NCBI GenBank assembly: GCA_000341795.1
Contig: AODO01000066.1
Coordinates: 62,001-126,000, forward strand
Length of the DNA: 64,000 nucleotides
Direction: 5' to 3'
Source: Rhodococcus triatomae BKS 15-14
GTDB lineage: Bacteria; Actinomycetota; Actinomycetes; Mycobacteriales; Mycobacteriaceae
The position numbers and the translations under genes are program-made. Below, in pieces: positions 1-7,755 of this stretch (within the stretch, counting starts at the first letter, position 1; every line of letters begins with the position of its first letter). A model generated the notes under the pieces. The model had not been told where the DNA came from. It saw only the letters and a list, made by a program, of their open reading frames with translations, and did not search any database.

Positions 1-2
1 GC

Positions 3-116
3 CTCGTCGCAGCAGGCGGAACCGTGGAACCGGCCTCGCTGCAGGAGTTCGTCATCCGCACGACCAGCCTCCCTCACGACGGAACGTCGCACACGAGTCA
101 GGAGTCGAAGTCATGA
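3..116 (+). CDS. C-terminal fragment, probably ABC transporter ATP-binding protein
   Basis: The window opens inside a reading frame that runs 37 codons to a TGA. Its stop overlaps the ATG of the next gene (ATGA), the usual sign of translational coupling. The visible tail has no diagnostic motif. The neighbour downstream is an ABC-2-like membrane subunit, and in such pairs the ATPase normally comes first, so this is inferred to be the end of the ATPase subunit. The identity rests on context only; the reading frame itself is well supported by the overlap. Confidence 0.5.
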   Translation, partial: LVAAGGTVEPASLQEFVIRTTSLPHDGTSHTSQESKS

Positions 117-850
117 CCACCGCCACCGCAGTCACGGCGCCCCCGCCCACGCCGACGCCGTCCCGGATCGGTGGGGTGCTGCGCCTGCACACCGTCGCCT
201 GGCCGCTGCTCGTCGCCTGGCCGGTCGGGATACTCGCGGTGTCGTTCGCGATCTGCTGGACCATCTACTTCCTCGTGCAGAACGAGGAGGGCGAGGGGTT
301 CACCGGCGCGGTGACCGCACTGCTCGGCTTCGTCGTCGCCTTCTACCTCCAGGCGATGAACCAGAGCTTCCCGTTCGCGCTGGGGCTCGGCGTCACCCGC
401 CGGGAGTTCCACCGCGCCACGGTGATCATGGCGGTCGGCCAGTCCGCGGTGTTCGCGCTCGTGCTGCAGGCACTGTCCGCGATCGAGACCGCCACCGGCG
501 GCTGGGGTGTCCACATGCGGATGTTCGGTCTCGCTCGGTACCTCACCGACAGCCGCATCGTCGAACTGCTGTCGTTGTTCGCGATTCTGCTGGCGACCAC
601 CGGCATCTCGATGCTGGCCGGCGCGATCTACCAGCGCTGGCGCACGACCGGTCTGCTGGCCGCGGGAGTCGCACTGTTCGGTGGTCTCGGCCTGGCCGCG
701 ATCGGGATCACGTGGGCACGCTGGTGGCCGGAGATCGGGTCGTGGTTCGCCGACTCTCCCCGCGCGGTGCCGATGGCGGCACTTCCGCTGGTGATCGCGG
801 CGGCCGCGCTCGCCGGCAGCTGGGTGGGGCTGCGCCGCGCGACGCCGTGA
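113..850 (+). CDS. ABC-2-like transporter membrane subunit
   Basis: A 245-residue integral membrane protein with about six hydrophobic segments: near residues 27-52, 63-82, 103-122, 147-168, 177-198 and 220-238. It has no ATPase motif. A short Pro/Thr-rich cytoplasmic N-terminus precedes the first membrane span. The start codon overlaps the stop of the upstream partial gene (ATGA), so the two are probably made together as an exporter. The substrate cannot be told from sequence. The gene ends 12 bp before the convergent cobQ stop. It could also be a membrane protein of an orphan two-gene exporter whose family is not well described; the ABC-2 assignment is by topology and context rather than by a signature motif. 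Confidence 0.7.
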   Translation: MTTATAVTAPPPTPTPSRIGGVLRLHTVAWPLLVAWPVGILAVSFAICWTIYFLVQNEEGEGFTGAVTALLGFVVAFYLQAMNQSFPFALGLGVTRREFHRATVIMAVGQSAVFALVLQALSAIETATGGWGVHMRMFGLARYLTDSRIVELLSLFAILLATTGISMLAGAIYQRWRTTGLLAAGVALFGGLGLAAIGITWARWWPEIGSWFADSPRAVPMAALPLVIAAAALAGSWVGLRRATP

Positions 851-862
851 CCGGGCGGCGGG

Positions 863-2395
863 TCAGGGACTCGTCAGCGCGCTTTCGACGACGGGAAGTC
901 CCGACGGCGCGCCCCGCTCGATCAGCTCCATGACCTCGTCGACGGCCACGTGCTGCTCGACGAGGTCGGCGAGCAGGTCGAGCTGGGCGGTCCGCTCGGC
1001 CGCCACCGAGGTGTCGGGCGACACCGTGAAGTCGCGGCCGGTGACGGCCGCAACCCGACCGAGCAGCCGGCGCCGGTAGTCGTTGGTCTCGAGCAGACCG
1101 TGCCAGTGCGTGCCGATCACAGGTCCGCGGACACTGCCCTCCGGGGTGCCGTCGTGGTGGTGCAGCAGGGGCACGTCCCCGGTGCGGGTGACGCGGCCGT
1201 GGTGGATCTCGTAGCCGGACACCGCGATTCCCTCTGCCGTCCCCGCCGACTGCGCGAGCACCTTGTCGGCGGCGAACTCGACGTCCATGTCGAGCAGGCC
1301 GAGCCCGTCGACGGCGCCCGCACCGGACTCGATGTCGTCGACGATCCGTCGGCCCAGCATCTGATAACCGCCGCAGATGCCGAGGACGGGACCGCCGGCC
1401 GCGGCACGGGCCGACAACGCGTCCGCGAGCCCCGACTGCCGGAGCCAGGCGAGATCGGCCACCGTGGACTTGCTGCCGGGTACCACCACCAGATCGGCCT
1501 CGGTCAGGCGCGACGGGTCGCTCACCCAGTGCACCGACACGCCGGGCTCGCAGGCGAGGGCCTCGACGTCGGTGGCGTTGGACACCCGGGGCAGCCGAAT
1601 CGCGGCCACCCGCAGCCAGTCCCGGCCGATCGGCGGTCCGGGCCTGCCCACCGGCGCGTCCACGACGGTGGACAGCGAGTCCTCGGCGTCGATCCACAGA
1701 CCGTCGGCGAACGGGACGACCCCGAGCGTCGGGCGTCCGGTCAGCTCCCGCAACTGGTCCAGCCCCGGTTCGAGCAACCCCACGTCGCCGCGGAACTTGT
1801 TGATCACGAAGCCGGCGATCAGTGCCTGGTCCTCGGGTTCAAGGACGGCGACGGTGCCGAACAGGTGCGCCAGCACTCCCCCTCGATCGATGTCACCGAC
1901 CACGACGACCGGCAGGTGTGCCGCCCGCGCCAGCCCCATGTTCGCGAGATCGGTTGCACGCAGGTTGATCTCGGCGGGCGACCCGGCGCCTTCACAGATC
2001 ACGACGTCGAACTCGTCGCGCAGCGACGCCAGTTCGTCGGCGACGACCCCGCGCAGCCACTGCCGGTGCGTCATGTAGTCGCGGGCGCCGACCGAGGTGA
2101 CGGCCTTGCCGCGCACCACGAGTTGGGAGGTGCGGTCGCTGCCCGGCTTGAGCAGCACCGGATTGAAGCGCACGCTCGGCTCGAGTCCGCACGCACGCGC
2201 CTGCAGCGCCTGCGCCCGCCCGATCTCCCCGCCGTCGAGGGTGACGACGGAATTGTTCGACATGTTCTGCGCCTTGAACGGCGCGACCGAGACGCCACGC
2301 CGCGCGAGCAGCCGGCACAATCCGGCCACCAGGACGCTCTTGCCCGCGTCCGACGTCGTGCCTGCGACGAGCAGCGCGCCACCGGACCCGGTCAC
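863..2395 (-). CDS. cobQ: cobyric acid synthase CobQ
   Basis: Glutamine-dependent amidotransferase that amidates side chains b, d, e and g of adenosylcobyrinic acid a,c-diamide in cobalamin synthesis. The N-terminal half has the dethiobiotin-synthetase-like P-loop fold ([19 protein letters not shown], then [12 protein letters not shown]). The C-terminal half is a class I GATase with the nucleophile elbow [10 protein letters not shown] and the late catalytic His in THWHGLLE. The product is 510 residues, normal for the family. GTG at 2395 is chosen because it overlaps the map stop as GTGA and directly precedes the P-loop; an upstream in-frame extension would lie inside map. Map and cobQ are thus translationally coupled. 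No other cobalamin gene is in the window and no cobalamin riboswitch was seen. Confidence 0.95.
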   Translation of the reverse strand: MTGSGGALLVAGTTSDAGKSVLVAGLCRLLARRGVSVAPFKAQNMSNNSVVTLDGGEIGRAQALQARACGLEPSVRFNPVLLKPGSDRTSQLVVRGKAVTSVGARDYMTHRQWLRGVVADELASLRDEFDVVICEGAGSPAEINLRATDLANMGLARAAHLPVVVVGDIDRGGVLAHLFGTVAVLEPEDQALIAGFVINKFRGDVGLLEPGLDQLRELTGRPTLGVVPFADGLWIDAEDSLSTVVDAPVGRPGPPIGRDWLRVAAIRLPRVSNATDVEALACEPGVSVHWVSDPSRLTEADLVVVPGSKSTVADLAWLRQSGLADALSARAAAGGPVLGICGGYQMLGRRIVDDIESGAGAVDGLGLLDMDVEFAADKVLAQSAGTAEGIAVSGYEIHHGRVTRTGDVPLLHHHDGTPEGSVRGPVIGTHWHGLLETNDYRRRLLGRVAAVTGRDFTVSPDTSVAAERTAQLDLLADLVEQHVAVDEVMELIERGAPSGLPVVESALTSP

Positions 2396-3249
2396 GGCAG
2401 CGTGAGGATTTCCGCCCCCGAGTCGGTGACCACGATGGTGTGCTCGAACTGGGCGGTCCACTTGCGATCCTGGGTGACGACGGTCCAGTTGTCGTCCCAG
2501 ATCTCGTAGTCGACGGTGCCGAGGTTGATCATCGGCTCGATGGTGAACACCATGCCGGGCTCGATGATCGTGTCGACGTTCGGCTGGTCGTAGTGCAGGA
2601 TCACGAGTCCGTTGTGGAAGGTCTCGCCGATGCCGTGGCCGGTGAAATCACGCACGACGCCATAGCCGAAGCGGTTCGCGTAGGACTCGATGACGCGACC
2701 GATGACGTTGAGCTCACGCCCCGGCTTGACGGCCTTGATCGCCCGCATGGTCGCCTCGCGGGTGCGCTCGACGAGGAGTCGGTTCTCCTCGGCGACGTCC
2801 CCGGCGAGGAAGGTCGCGTTGGTGTCGCCGTGCACGCCGTCGATGTAGGCGGTGACGTCGATGTTGACGATGTCGCCGTCCTGGATCACCGTCGAATCCG
2901 GGATGCCGTGGCAGATCACCTCGTTCAGCGAGGTGCAGCAGGACTTCGGAAAGTCCTTGTAGCCCAGCGTCGACGGATACGCACCGTTGTCGATCATGTG
3001 CTCGTGCGCGATCCGGTCCAGCTCGTCCGTCGTGACACCGGGCGCGACCGCCTTGCCCGCGGCCTCGAGCGCCTGTGCGGCGATCCGGCCGGCGAGTCGC
3101 ATCTTCTCGATCGTCTCGGGGGTCTGCACCCACGGTTCGTTGCCCTCGTTGACGGTGGGCTTCCACGCGTACTCGGGCCGCTCGATCTTCGCGGGCACCG
3201 CAAGGGTCGGCGAGACGGTACCGGGGACGAGAGGCGCGCGCACAGACAT
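2392..3249 (-). CDS. map: methionine aminopeptidase type I
   Basis: Removes the initiator methionine from nascent proteins. The 285-residue product has the pita-bread-fold metal ligands in order: D in [19 protein letters not shown] (two Asp), H in [15 protein letters not shown] in [10 protein letters not shown] and E in QFEHTIVV. The N-terminal 40-residue extension with a PxxP-like segment is typical of actinobacterial MapB (Rv2861c type), the SH3-binding class Ic form. The protein is very similar in layout to the mycobacterial enzyme. The stop overlaps the cobQ start (GTGA). Upstream, a strong hairpin separates it from the MFS gene. Confidence 0.96.
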   Translation of the reverse strand: MSVRAPLVPGTVSPTLAVPAKIERPEYAWKPTVNEGNEPWVQTPETIEKMRLAGRIAAQALEAAGKAVAPGVTTDELDRIAHEHMIDNGAYPSTLGYKDFPKSCCTSLNEVICHGIPDSTVIQDGDIVNIDVTAYIDGVHGDTNATFLAGDVAEENRLLVERTREATMRAIKAVKPGRELNVIGRVIESYANRFGYGVVRDFTGHGIGETFHNGLVILHYDQPNVDTIIEPGMVFTIEPMINLGTVDYEIWDDNWTVVTQDRKWTAQFEHTIVVTDSGAEILTLP

Positions 3250-3284
3250 GCGTTCCAGGTTACGCGCAGGGCCCCCACCGGAAC

Positions 3285-3330
3285 TGCCGAGCCCGGTGCA
3301 CGTTCGCGGGAACGTCCACCGGGCTCGGCA
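3285..3330 (-). terminator. strong hairpin terminator downstream of the MFS gene
   Basis: Inverted repeat with 21-nt arms (3285-3305 and 3310-3330), one mismatch and a GCGG loop. It lies 12 bp past the stop of the minus-strand MFS gene and before the map start. There is no T-tract, as is common in actinobacteria. Confidence 0.75.
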
Positions 3331-3342
3331 GCTTCGCGGCGG

Positions 3343-4779
3343 TCAGCGGCGCGCCGACACCAACTCCGAGTCGTCGAACTCCACGGCTGCGGAACGGCGC
3401 GCCGGAATGCACGCGGCGACCGCGGCCGCGACGAGCGCGACCCCGCAGCCGATCAGCAATCCGGTGCGGAAACCGGCCTCGGTGGGCAGGGTGTGCTCGC
3501 CCACCTGCATGGTCATCTGCGCGAGCACGGCGCCGACGACGGCCGCGGCGATGGACGTGCCGAGCGAGCGGCAGAGCGTGTTGAAGGCGTTCGCGGCCCC
3601 GGTCTCGGACAGCGGAACCGCACCCATCACCAGGGCGGGCATCGCGCCGTAGGCGAATCCCGTGCCGACACCACAGATGATCGCGACGGTCATCAGGCCC
3701 CAGGACGTCCCCATCAGGATCATCGACGAGCCGTACCCGGCGGCGATGATCAGGGCGCCGACGATCAGGGTCACCTTGGGACCGCGGGCGGCGGACAGCT
3801 TGCCGCCGATCGGTGCGACGGCCATCATCGCGAAACCACCGGGCAGCATCCACAGACCCATCACGACCATCGAGTTGCCGAGGCCGTAGCCGGTGGCCGC
3901 CGGCAGCTGGAGCAGCTGCGGCAGGATCAGCGACTGCGCGTACATGGCGAATCCGATGACGAGGCCAGCGACGTTCGTGAGCAGAACCTGCGGCCGGGCG
4001 GTGGTGCGGAGGTCGACCAGCGGATCGGTTGTCCGCAGTTCCCACCAGCCCCAGACGAGCAACACCAGCACCGAGACGGCGAACAGGCCGACGGTCGTGG
4101 CGTCGGTCCAGCCCCAGACGGCGCCCTTCGACACGGGCAGCAGCAGGCAGACGAGCCCGATACCGAGGCCGATTGCGCCGAGGGGGTCGAACGTGCCCGC
4201 ATGCGGGTCGACGGGGGTCGCGGGGATGAATGTCCAGATCAGGACCGCGATCACCACCGCGAGAGCGGTCGCGCTCCAGAACAGCGCCCGCCAGCTGGCG
4301 TTCTGCGCGACCGTTGCGGCGAGCGGCAGGGCCACGGCGCCGCCGATGCCCATCGACGCGCTCATCAGTGCGATGGACGAGTGCAGCCTGTCGGCCGGGA
4401 CGAGCTCGCGCAGCGCCGCGATGCCGAGAGGAATGATGCCCATGCCGAGCCCCTGGAGGGCACGGCCCGCGACCATCGGCACGACAGAGGTCGCGAGCGC
4501 GCAGACCAGTGAGCCGGCGATCAGCGGCACGGAGCAGGCGAGCAGCATCCGGCGCTTGCCGTGGATGTCGCCGAGGCGGCCGGTGATCGGCGTGAACACC
4601 GCACCGGCGACCAGGGTGGCGGTGACGACCCAGGTCGCGTTCGACGCAGAGGTGTCCAGCAGCCTCGGCAGGTCACCGATGAGCGGGACGACGAGCGTCT
4701 GCATCATCGCGACGACGATCCCCGCGAAGGCCAACACCGCGACCACCACGTTCGGGTTCGCAGGACTACTACTTCTCAC
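3343..4779 (-). CDS. MFS drug-type efflux transporter, DHA2 (EmrB/QacA) family
   Basis: A 478-residue proton-coupled exporter of the 14-TM DHA2 class. The N-terminal half shows the family motif region GRLGDIHGKRRMLLACS (motif A, about residues 62-78) and the motif C-like segment GIGGAVALPLAA. The length and hydrophobic profile fit 14 membrane segments. GTG at 4779 is chosen because AGGAG lies 7 nt upstream. The gene is divergent from a MarR-type regulator, with an array of similar half-sites between them, so it is probably repressed by that regulator and induced by a toxic ligand. Substrates cannot be predicted. A strong hairpin follows the gene. Confidence 0.9.
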   Translation of the reverse strand: MRSSSPANPNVVVAVLAFAGIVVAMMQTLVVPLIGDLPRLLDTSASNATWVVTATLVAGAVFTPITGRLGDIHGKRRMLLACSVPLIAGSLVCALATSVVPMVAGRALQGLGMGIIPLGIAALRELVPADRLHSSIALMSASMGIGGAVALPLAATVAQNASWRALFWSATALAVVIAVLIWTFIPATPVDPHAGTFDPLGAIGLGIGLVCLLLPVSKGAVWGWTDATTVGLFAVSVLVLLVWGWWELRTTDPLVDLRTTARPQVLLTNVAGLVIGFAMYAQSLILPQLLQLPAATGYGLGNSMVVMGLWMLPGGFAMMAVAPIGGKLSAARGPKVTLIVGALIIAAGYGSSMILMGTSWGLMTVAIICGVGTGFAYGAMPALVMGAVPLSETGAANAFNTLCRSLGTSIAAAVVGAVLAQMTMQVGEHTLPTEAGFRTGLLIGCGVALVAAAVAACIPARRSAAVEFDDSELVSARR

Positions 4780-4836
4780 GCAAACTCCTCATTACTGTTC
4801 ACCAGCGGCGGCCCCCCGGCGCCGGGTGCACCACAT

Positions 4837-4903
4837 TTGTGCGATACACATTACTTGTATCATGCAATGAGAATGGCTCATGCAAAGGTTGTGTATGATG
4901 CAC
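4837..4903. promoter_or_regulatory. putative MarR operator array between MFS and marR
   Basis: Three similar half-sites occur here. TTGTGCGATACA (4837-4848) and TGTATCATGCAA (4856-4867) form an inverted repeat with 9 of 12 matching positions and a 7-nt spacer. TGTATGATGCAC (4892-4903) is a third copy. A separate TGCA/TGAG palindrome (TGCAATGAG ... CTCATGCA) sits between them. The location between divergent pump and MarR genes suggests autoregulation. This is inference from sequence only. Confidence 0.6.
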
Positions 4904-4969
4904 GCCACAGGGTTGTCCCAACCCGGACAATCCCGGCGCCACACTCGGAGACATCGAGAGGAAGCAAGC

Positions 4970-5437
4970 GTGGACGGGACCCCCGACCGGATCGAATTCG
5001 AGACGATGCTCCTCGCGCGTCATCTCGCCCGCCCCCGGCGAGGTGACGGCAACCTCGAATCCAGCGCCTACCTCCTGCTCAGCCGCATCAGCATCGAAGG
5101 ACCGATGTCGGTCGGCGAACTCAGCGAGGCCTTCGAACTCGACACCTCGACCATCAGCCGTCAGACCACCGCGATGATGAAGGCCGGTCTGGTCCAGCGC
5201 ATCCCGGACCCGGACGGCGGAATGGCACGAAAGTTCCGCATCACCGACGAGGGCCGGACCCGGCTCGAACTGCAGCGCGCGGGCCACGTGCGCGGGCTCG
5301 GCGCGGTCATCGCGGACTGGGATCCGGCCGACCGCGAAACCTTCGCCGAACTCCTCCAGCGGTTCAACAACGACATCGAGAGCCGGACCGGACACCCCTG
5401 GCCGCGGCCCGCTGACGTCCCCGGGCGGCACGCGTAG
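4970..5437 (+). CDS. MarR-family transcriptional regulator
   Basis: A 155-residue winged-helix regulator. The core reads MSVGELSEAFELDTSTISRQTTAMMKAGLV (helix-turn-helix, about residues 45-74), followed by the wing DPDGGMARKFRITDEGR. The start is GTG at 4970, with GAGAGGAAG just upstream at 4955-4963; a longer in-frame extension to 4880 would run into the operator array. It is divergent from the DHA2 pump and most likely controls it. The ligand is unknown. Confidence 0.88.
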   Translation: MDGTPDRIEFETMLLARHLARPRRGDGNLESSAYLLLSRISIEGPMSVGELSEAFELDTSTISRQTTAMMKAGLVQRIPDPDGGMARKFRITDEGRTRLELQRAGHVRGLGAVIADWDPADRETFAELLQRFNNDIESRTGHPWPRPADVPGRHA

Positions 5438-5536
5438 CGTTGAGGTCGGTCCTCGGCCTCGAACGGTCGACCGCGATGCGGCGCCGAGCGCGCGCGGGGT
5501 CTCCTCCTGGTCGAGTTCGCCGAGAGGAGGTGCGCC

Positions 5537-5926
5537 ATGTTCGACGACACCGGCGGTCACGAACCCGAGCGACGCGACATCGAGAAACGCTGGGACGACC
5601 CATCGGAGATCCGCCGGGCCACCCGCTACACGGTGTGGGTGCTCGCGGTTGCGCTGGTCTCCGCCGCCCTGCTCGGGTTGTGGGCCTACCTCGGCCGCAG
5701 CAACTGCACGGACGCCACGGCCCCGGTGTGCGGAACCGCCGACCGCTACCTCCTCGCGATCGTGCCCGCCGCCGTCCTCATGCTCGGGGGCCTCGGCGCG
5801 TTCGGCGAAACGTACGCCGTGTGGAAGCGAGGCGGCACCTGGCCGGCGTGGCAGGGCGCGGGCTGGGCCCTGTTCCTGCTGATGCTGGTCTGCGCGGCGC
5901 TCGGTGCAGGCGTGCTCGCGACCTGA
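5537..5926 (+). CDS. small integral membrane protein, function unknown
   Basis: A 129-residue protein with a charged N-terminus (about 28 residues rich in D/E/R) and three predicted membrane segments, near residues 33-52, 72-91 and 107-127. A pair of cysteines lies in the first extracytoplasmic loop (NCTDATAPVC), which could form a disulfide. AGGAGG lies 6 nt before the ATG. It sits about 100 bp after the marR gene on the same strand, so it might be co-transcribed with it. I do not recognise a named family. Confidence 0.75.
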   Translation: MFDDTGGHEPERRDIEKRWDDPSEIRRATRYTVWVLAVALVSAALLGLWAYLGRSNCTDATAPVCGTADRYLLAIVPAAVLMLGGLGAFGETYAVWKRGGTWPAWQGAGWALFLLMLVCAALGAGVLAT

Positions 5927-5947
5927 ACCGCGCCGCAGCGGCGGTGG

Positions 5948-6391
5948 TCAGCCGTCCGCGCGTGCACCGAGCGCGACGAGCGCCCGCAGGAGCACCGGCG
6001 TCAGACGGCCCACGTCCTCCGCACCCGCCTCGTCGGCCAGGACGCGGTCCAGCTCGGCGATCGCGTCCCGCCCCAGGCCGAGCAGTCGCGTGCCCTCGTC
6101 GGTCACGACGAGTCGCGCGGTCCGGCCCCTCCCGGAATCCGTGGTCCGCTGGACGGCGCCCCGCTCCTCCAACCTCATTAACGTCGCCTGCATGCTCTGC
6201 GGCGTCACGGAAGCCCGCCGAGCCAGCTCGCTGTACGAGATGCCCGAGTCCCGGGACAGGTGCCCCAGGGCGGACAGGTGACGCATCGTGATGCCCTCCG
6301 TGCGAAGCGCGTGCTCGACCCGCTCGCGCATTCGCCGCCCCAGCGCCATCACCAGGAATGCCGCACTCGGCGGTGGGCCCGCATCGGTCAT
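5948..6391 (-). CDS. MarR-family transcriptional regulator
   Basis: A 147-residue regulator with the typical winged helix: ISYSELARRASVTPQSMQATLMRLEERGAV (about residues 51-80), then a basic wing containing DSGRGRTARLVVTDEG. It is divergent from a rhodanese-domain gene, and a perfect inverted repeat lies between the two starts, so it probably represses both itself and the rhodanese gene. The effector is unknown; the context suggests a sulfur or thiol-stress cue, but this is speculative. Confidence 0.88.
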   Translation of the reverse strand: MTDAGPPPSAAFLVMALGRRMRERVEHALRTEGITMRHLSALGHLSRDSGISYSELARRASVTPQSMQATLMRLEERGAVQRTTDSGRGRTARLVVTDEGTRLLGLGRDAIAELDRVLADEAGAEDVGRLTPVLLRALVALGARADG

Positions 6392-6410
6392 GTTGACAAT
6401 CCCCCTTCAC

Positions 6411-6433
6411 CAGTTTCAGACTAACTGAAACTG
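6411..6433. promoter_or_regulatory. perfect inverted repeat, putative operator of the divergent MarR
   Basis: The arms CAGTTTCAG (6411-6419) and CTGAAACTG (6425-6433) match perfectly with a 5-nt spacer. The repeat sits 20 bp before each of the two divergent genes, as expected for a MarR dimer site. Confidence 0.75.
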
Positions 6434-6452
6434 TACGGAAGAGGCTGCTGCC

Positions 6453-6794
6453 ATGAAGATCCGCCACTATCTGCAAGGCGCCCCGTCGGTGACGGCCACG
6501 GAGGCGATCCGACTGGCCGCCGAAGGCGCACTCATCGTCGACGTCCGCCGGCAGTTCGAATGGGATCGGAACAACATTCCGGGCTCGGTTCACATCCCGC
6601 TCGAGGACCTGCCGCGACGGTGCGAGGAACTGCCCGACGATCGCCTGTTGATCACGTTCTGCACCGGCGGCCTGCGTTCGTACGGCGCGGCGAACATGCT
6701 CATCGAGTACGGGTTCGAGGCCAGGAACATGTCCAAGGGGCTGATCGACTGGCGGGCGGCGGGCGGCGCGCTGCAGGGCAGCGCGCACGCCTGA
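6453..6794 (+). CDS. single-domain rhodanese-like protein
   Basis: A 113-residue protein that is one rhodanese domain. It shows the CH2A-type stretch VDVRRQFEWDRNNIPGSVHIP (about residues 29-49) and the active-site loop FCTGGLRS, with the catalytic Cys at residue 70. Such domains carry persulfide sulfur to acceptors. GGAAGAGG precedes the ATG. It is divergent from the MarR gene at 5948-6391, whose putative operator lies directly upstream. The sulfur acceptor is unknown. Confidence 0.9.
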   Translation: MKIRHYLQGAPSVTATEAIRLAAEGALIVDVRRQFEWDRNNIPGSVHIPLEDLPRRCEELPDDRLLITFCTGGLRSYGAANMLIEYGFEARNMSKGLIDWRAAGGALQGSAHA

Positions 6795-6800
6795 CCCGCG

Positions 6801-6989
6801 TCAGTCCTGCTTGGGTACCCAGTGGTCGACGGCGAGTTCGTAACTCTCCTTGACGGCCCCGTAGGCGGCTCGCTCGGCTTCCTCGCCTGCCCCGAACCGT
6901 TTCACCGCGGATTCGTGGGCGGTGGCGTAGACCTCTTGCACCTCCTTCGACGATCGGCGCAACGTCTGTGGGAGCTCGAACCGATCCAT
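6801..6989 (-). CDS. ChaB family protein
   Basis: A 62-residue small acidic-helical protein. The pattern LPQTLRRSSKEVQEVYATAHESA, then AYGAVKESYE and a final WVPK, is the ChaB fold. The family is named as a cation transport regulator, but its real role is poorly known. The start at ATG 6989 gives the usual family length; longer in-frame versions would add an unrelated N-terminus. It converges on the rhodanese gene with a 6-bp gap. Confidence 0.8.
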   Translation of the reverse strand: MDRFELPQTLRRSSKEVQEVYATAHESAVKRFGAGEEAERAAYGAVKESYELAVDHWVPKQD

Positions 6990-7113
6990 GCCGCTCAACC
7001 CTTCGTCGGTGATGATCAGGTGGCACCCATTGTCCGTCGGCGGGCGCCGCGGCAACAGCCCCGAGTCGTGGCGTGTCGCGGACGACACGGGGACCCCACT
7101 TCCGTGGGCACGG

Positions 7114-7677
7114 CTAGGGGCGCTCCCTTTCGCCGAGGTGGAGCGCCCGCACCCTCCGCGCGACCACCAGGACGTCGTCGACGCTCGGCGCGGGCGCACC
7201 GGGAGTCTTGGCCCGATCGTCGAACCGACGCAGCCGCACCGCATCCCGCCACCAGGGGTGCGACACCCACGCCGGATCGACGGCGGCACCGCCCTGACGG
7301 CGCAGGGTCGTCACCGATTCCGGGGAGAGTCGTGTGGCGTAACCGGGATCGGTGGCCACCAGGTATCGCTTGGCGGCGACATGGGCCCCGGCGAGCCACC
7401 CGACCCGTTCCCCGTATCGAGGCGTGAGCCACTGCCGCGCGATCAGGTCGTGCGGTGCCGACGAATCCTCGCCGACCCGCGGGCTCCGGGCGAGATCGTG
7501 CAGCGCGGCAGCGAGTACCAGGTGGTCGTCGGCACCGGCTGCCATCGCATGGCCTGCCGCCTGCAGTGCGTGGTCGAGTTCGTCGACCGCCTCTCCGTCG
7601 AACACGTCGCGCAGCGACCACAGCAGTTCGCCGGTCTCGACCACCACGTCCTCGTTCACGGCACCAGACTGTGCCAC
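7114..7677 (-). CDS. phosphonate-operon-type HD domain protein (PhnZ-like)
   Basis: A protein of up to 187 residues with HD metal ligands: H36 in LDHALQAA, H60-D61 in AALHDLARS, and a later His in GAHVAAKRYLVATDP. This last stretch and HPWWRDAVRLRRFDDRAKTPG are hallmarks of the HD proteins found in phosphonate degradation operons (TIGR03276 type). PhnZ, a relative, uses two irons to cleave the C-P bond of 2-amino-1-hydroxyethylphosphonate with oxygen. The substrate here is inferred. The start may be GTG 7677 or GTG 7659; neither has a good ribosome site, and an operator-like palindrome abuts 7677. The gene is divergent from a phosphonate-type FAD oxidoreductase. Confidence 0.82.
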   Translation of the reverse strand: MAQSGAVNEDVVVETGELLWSLRDVFDGEAVDELDHALQAAGHAMAAGADDHLVLAAALHDLARSPRVGEDSSAPHDLIARQWLTPRYGERVGWLAGAHVAAKRYLVATDPGYATRLSPESVTTLRRQGGAAVDPAWVSHPWWRDAVRLRRFDDRAKTPGAPAPSVDDVLVVARRVRALHLGERERP

Positions 7678-7679
7678 AT

Positions 7680-7691
7680 TGGTCTATACCA
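7680..7691. promoter_or_regulatory. PhnF-like operator, proximal to the HD gene
   Basis: TGGTCTATACCA, which reads TGGTATAGACCA on the minus strand. That is the repeat I recall as described for the GntR/HutC regulator PhnF of M. smegmatis. It lies immediately upstream of the HD gene start. No PhnF-type gene is in this window. Confidence 0.7.
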
Positions 7692-7722
7692 TTTGTTCAC
7701 CTGACGTTTGCGTTCCTGACGA

Positions 7723-7742
7723 CGTCTGGTCTAGACCAGACG
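7723..7742. promoter_or_regulatory. 20-bp perfect palindrome, second PhnF-like operator
   Basis: CGTCTGGTCTAGACCAGACG is a perfect 20-bp palindrome whose core TGGTCTAGACCA (7727-7738) matches the site at 7680-7691 at most positions. It lies 13 bp before the ATG of the FAD oxidoreductase gene, where it would overlap the promoter. A HutC-subfamily repressor is the natural candidate. Confidence 0.75.
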
Positions 7743-7755
7743 CCACACTGGTCCC

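Noticed and set aside
863-3260. Cobalamin riboswitch near cobQ
   Set aside because: cobQ is directly coupled to map with no leader, and no B12-box-like sequence was seen before map.
2440-4512. A 690-codon plus-strand frame opposite map and the MFS gene
   Set aside because: Composition is that of an antisense shadow, and both minus-strand genes are clear family members.
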